DNA of 17,739 bases from DATLMR01 sp035537555 (GTDB taxonomy: Bacteria; Acidobacteriota; Blastocatellia; UBA7656): positions 1 to 17,739 of the forward strand of contig DATLMR010000022.1 in assembly GCA_035537555.1 (NCBI GenBank). The letters are read 5' to 3'. Every line of letters begins with the position of its first letter. The first letter of the stretch is position 1. The notes under the pieces were generated by a model. It did not search any database. It was given only the letters and a program-made list of their open reading frames with translations, and was not told the DNA's origin. Positions 16,776-17,739 of this stretch are shown here, piece after piece. A program made the translations under genes and the position numbers.

Positions 16776-17333
16776 TCAGCCGAGACTCTCAGGTCCCTGC
16801 TTCAAGCGGCTCTTCACCGCTTCGAGCTGAGTGCGAATCGAGCCGTCGTATATGACCGATCCGATCCGGGTGACCACGCCGCCTATCAGAGACGAATCGG
16901 TGCTGTACCGAACCTGAACCCGATGGCCCGTCAACTCCTGAAGCCTTTCGAGGAGCACCGCCTGATCTTCCGCGCCGATCGGAGAGGCGGTCGTCACCTC
17001 GGCCATGACCAGGCCTTTACGCTCGTTCATCTCGCGGCGGAACTGCTCGTAAACCGCGTCGAGCTGATGGAGGCGGTAATGGCGAAGGAGGGTCTTGAAA
17101 AGGTTTGCCGTTAGCCTGTTCGGCCGAGCCCGCTCGACGAGAGCGTCGAGAACGCGCATCTTTTCATCCATCGATAAGACGGGGCTCGCGAAGACCTGAT
17201 GAAGCTCGCGGCTCCGGGTCATCAGATCGACGAATGTCCGCAGATCCGAATCGATCTGGTCCACCAGGCCGTGCGCGACGGCGACATCCGCGATAGCCTC
17301 CGCATAGCGTCGGGCCATGGCCGTAACGCTCAT
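16776..17333 (-). CDS. atpH: ATP synthase F1 subunit delta
   Basis: This 185-residue subunit is the OSCP/delta part of the peripheral stalk that holds the F1 head to subunit b. The N-terminal helical domain begins MSVTAMARRYAEAIADVA, with FASPVLSMDEK at about 48-58 and a LLRHYRL segment near residue 85. The C-terminal part has VTTASPIG (about 112-119), SSLIGGVVTRIGSVIYDGSIRTQL and LEAVKSRL. The length is normal for the family. Its ATG overlaps the atpF stop as ATGA and has GAGGTG 5 bases upstream, so translation is probably coupled to atpF. Confidence 0.95.
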   Translation of the reverse strand: MSVTAMARRYAEAIADVAVAHGLVDQIDSDLRTFVDLMTRSRELHQVFASPVLSMDEKMRVLDALVERARPNRLTANLFKTLLRHYRLHQLDAVYEQFRREMNERKGLVMAEVTTASPIGAEDQAVLLERLQELTGHRVQVRYSTDSSLIGGVVTRIGSVIYDGSIRTQLEAVKSRLKQGPESLG

Positions 17334-17739
17334 CTGTTCACCTCGCGCAGCTCATCCACGTACTTTGCCAGCATTCGATGATTGTCCTCCGGGCGAATGT
17401 CGCGCTTGATTATGGACTCGGCCATCTCGACGGAGCGCTCTGCGACGAAAGCGCGGAGCTCCATGCGCGCGGCCTTCATCGCGCCTTCGATCTCGCGCAG
17501 TGCCGTCTGCCTGATCTTCTCTGCGTCCGCCGCCGCCGCCGCCCTGATGCGCTCGGCCTCGCGCTCGGTCTCGCGCTCGGTCTCGGCTCGAATCTCGGCG
17601 ATCTCCTGATCGAGGCGGTTCAAGCGCGTCTCAACCTGCGCGAGTTGCTGCTCGGCCTGTTCCTTGTCGCGGCGGGCCTGCTCCAGGTCCTTGAGGATCG
17701 TGGCGGCGCGGTCGTCGAAAACCCGCCCGATCTTGATTT
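17330..17739 (-). CDS. atpF: ATP synthase F0 subunit b, N-terminus cut by window edge
   Basis: The frame is open from the right edge to TGA at 17330, with 135 visible codons before the stop. The visible part begins IKIGRVFDDRAATILKDLEQA and is a long, highly charged, Arg/Glu/Ala-rich heptad helix typical of the dimeric stator stalk, ending AKYVDELREVNR. The N-terminal membrane anchor lies beyond the edge. A TTG at 17623 in frame is internal, not the start. A b' type subunit is also possible, but the direct overlap with atpH favours b. Confidence 0.92.
   Translation of the reverse strand, partial: IKIGRVFDDRAATILKDLEQARRDKEQAEQQLAQVETRLNRLDQEIAEIRAETERETEREAERIRAAAAADAEKIRQTALREIEGAMKAARMELRAFVAERSVEMAESIIKRDIRPEDNHRMLAKYVDELREVNR

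Overview
The window is a GC-rich stretch of bacterial chromosome with ordinary, densely packed genes. No mobile element, CRISPR array, rRNA or tRNA gene was recognised. The gene content fits an Acidobacteriota-type genome, perhaps Blastocatellia: a TonB-family energy transducer, a Ycf48-like lipoprotein, a giant lamin-tail/IPT protein, GlpX-type FBPase, a large secreted M28-type peptidase, and an ATP synthase cluster that stops after gamma. This placement is an inference from gene content; no marker gene was compared.

Layout. (1) Positions 1-6556, minus strand, reading from right to left: a 1286-residue secreted protein built from lamin-tail and IPT modules; a Ycf48-like seven-bladed propeller lipoprotein; a small LPP20-like ORF of doubtful integrity; and a TonB-family protein cut by the left edge. 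All four look envelope-associated. (2) 6557-6867: a divergent intergenic region with a candidate promoter in each direction. (3) 6868-9210, plus strand: glpX, a DUF2085 membrane protein, and an uncharacterised membrane protein joined to it by a TAATG stop/start overlap. (4) 9211-13560, plus strand: a well-formed promoter, then a CslA-like processive glycosyltransferase with an extracytoplasmic N-terminal domain, a GC-rich hairpin, and a secreted DUF4910/M28-like peptidase with a C-terminal PqqD-like or winged-helix domain. (5) 13561-17739, minus strand: the end of an ATP synthase operon in the order atpF (cut by the right edge), atpH, atpA, atpG, closed by a good intrinsic terminator, followed by a VanZ-family gene. 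atpD and atpC do not follow atpG.

The atp genes encode the F1 stalk and catalytic-head parts of one complex. glpX is a central-carbon (gluconeogenic) gene. The glycosyltransferase and peptidase probably act on or at the cell surface. I found no convincing new multi-gene system. The points most worth a second look are the domain architectures of the peptidase, the glycosyltransferase and the lamin-tail protein; two unusual intergenic elements in the atp operon (an AT-rich 26-bp tandem repeat before atpA and a strong hairpin before atpG); and the LPP20-like ORF behind a T7 run.
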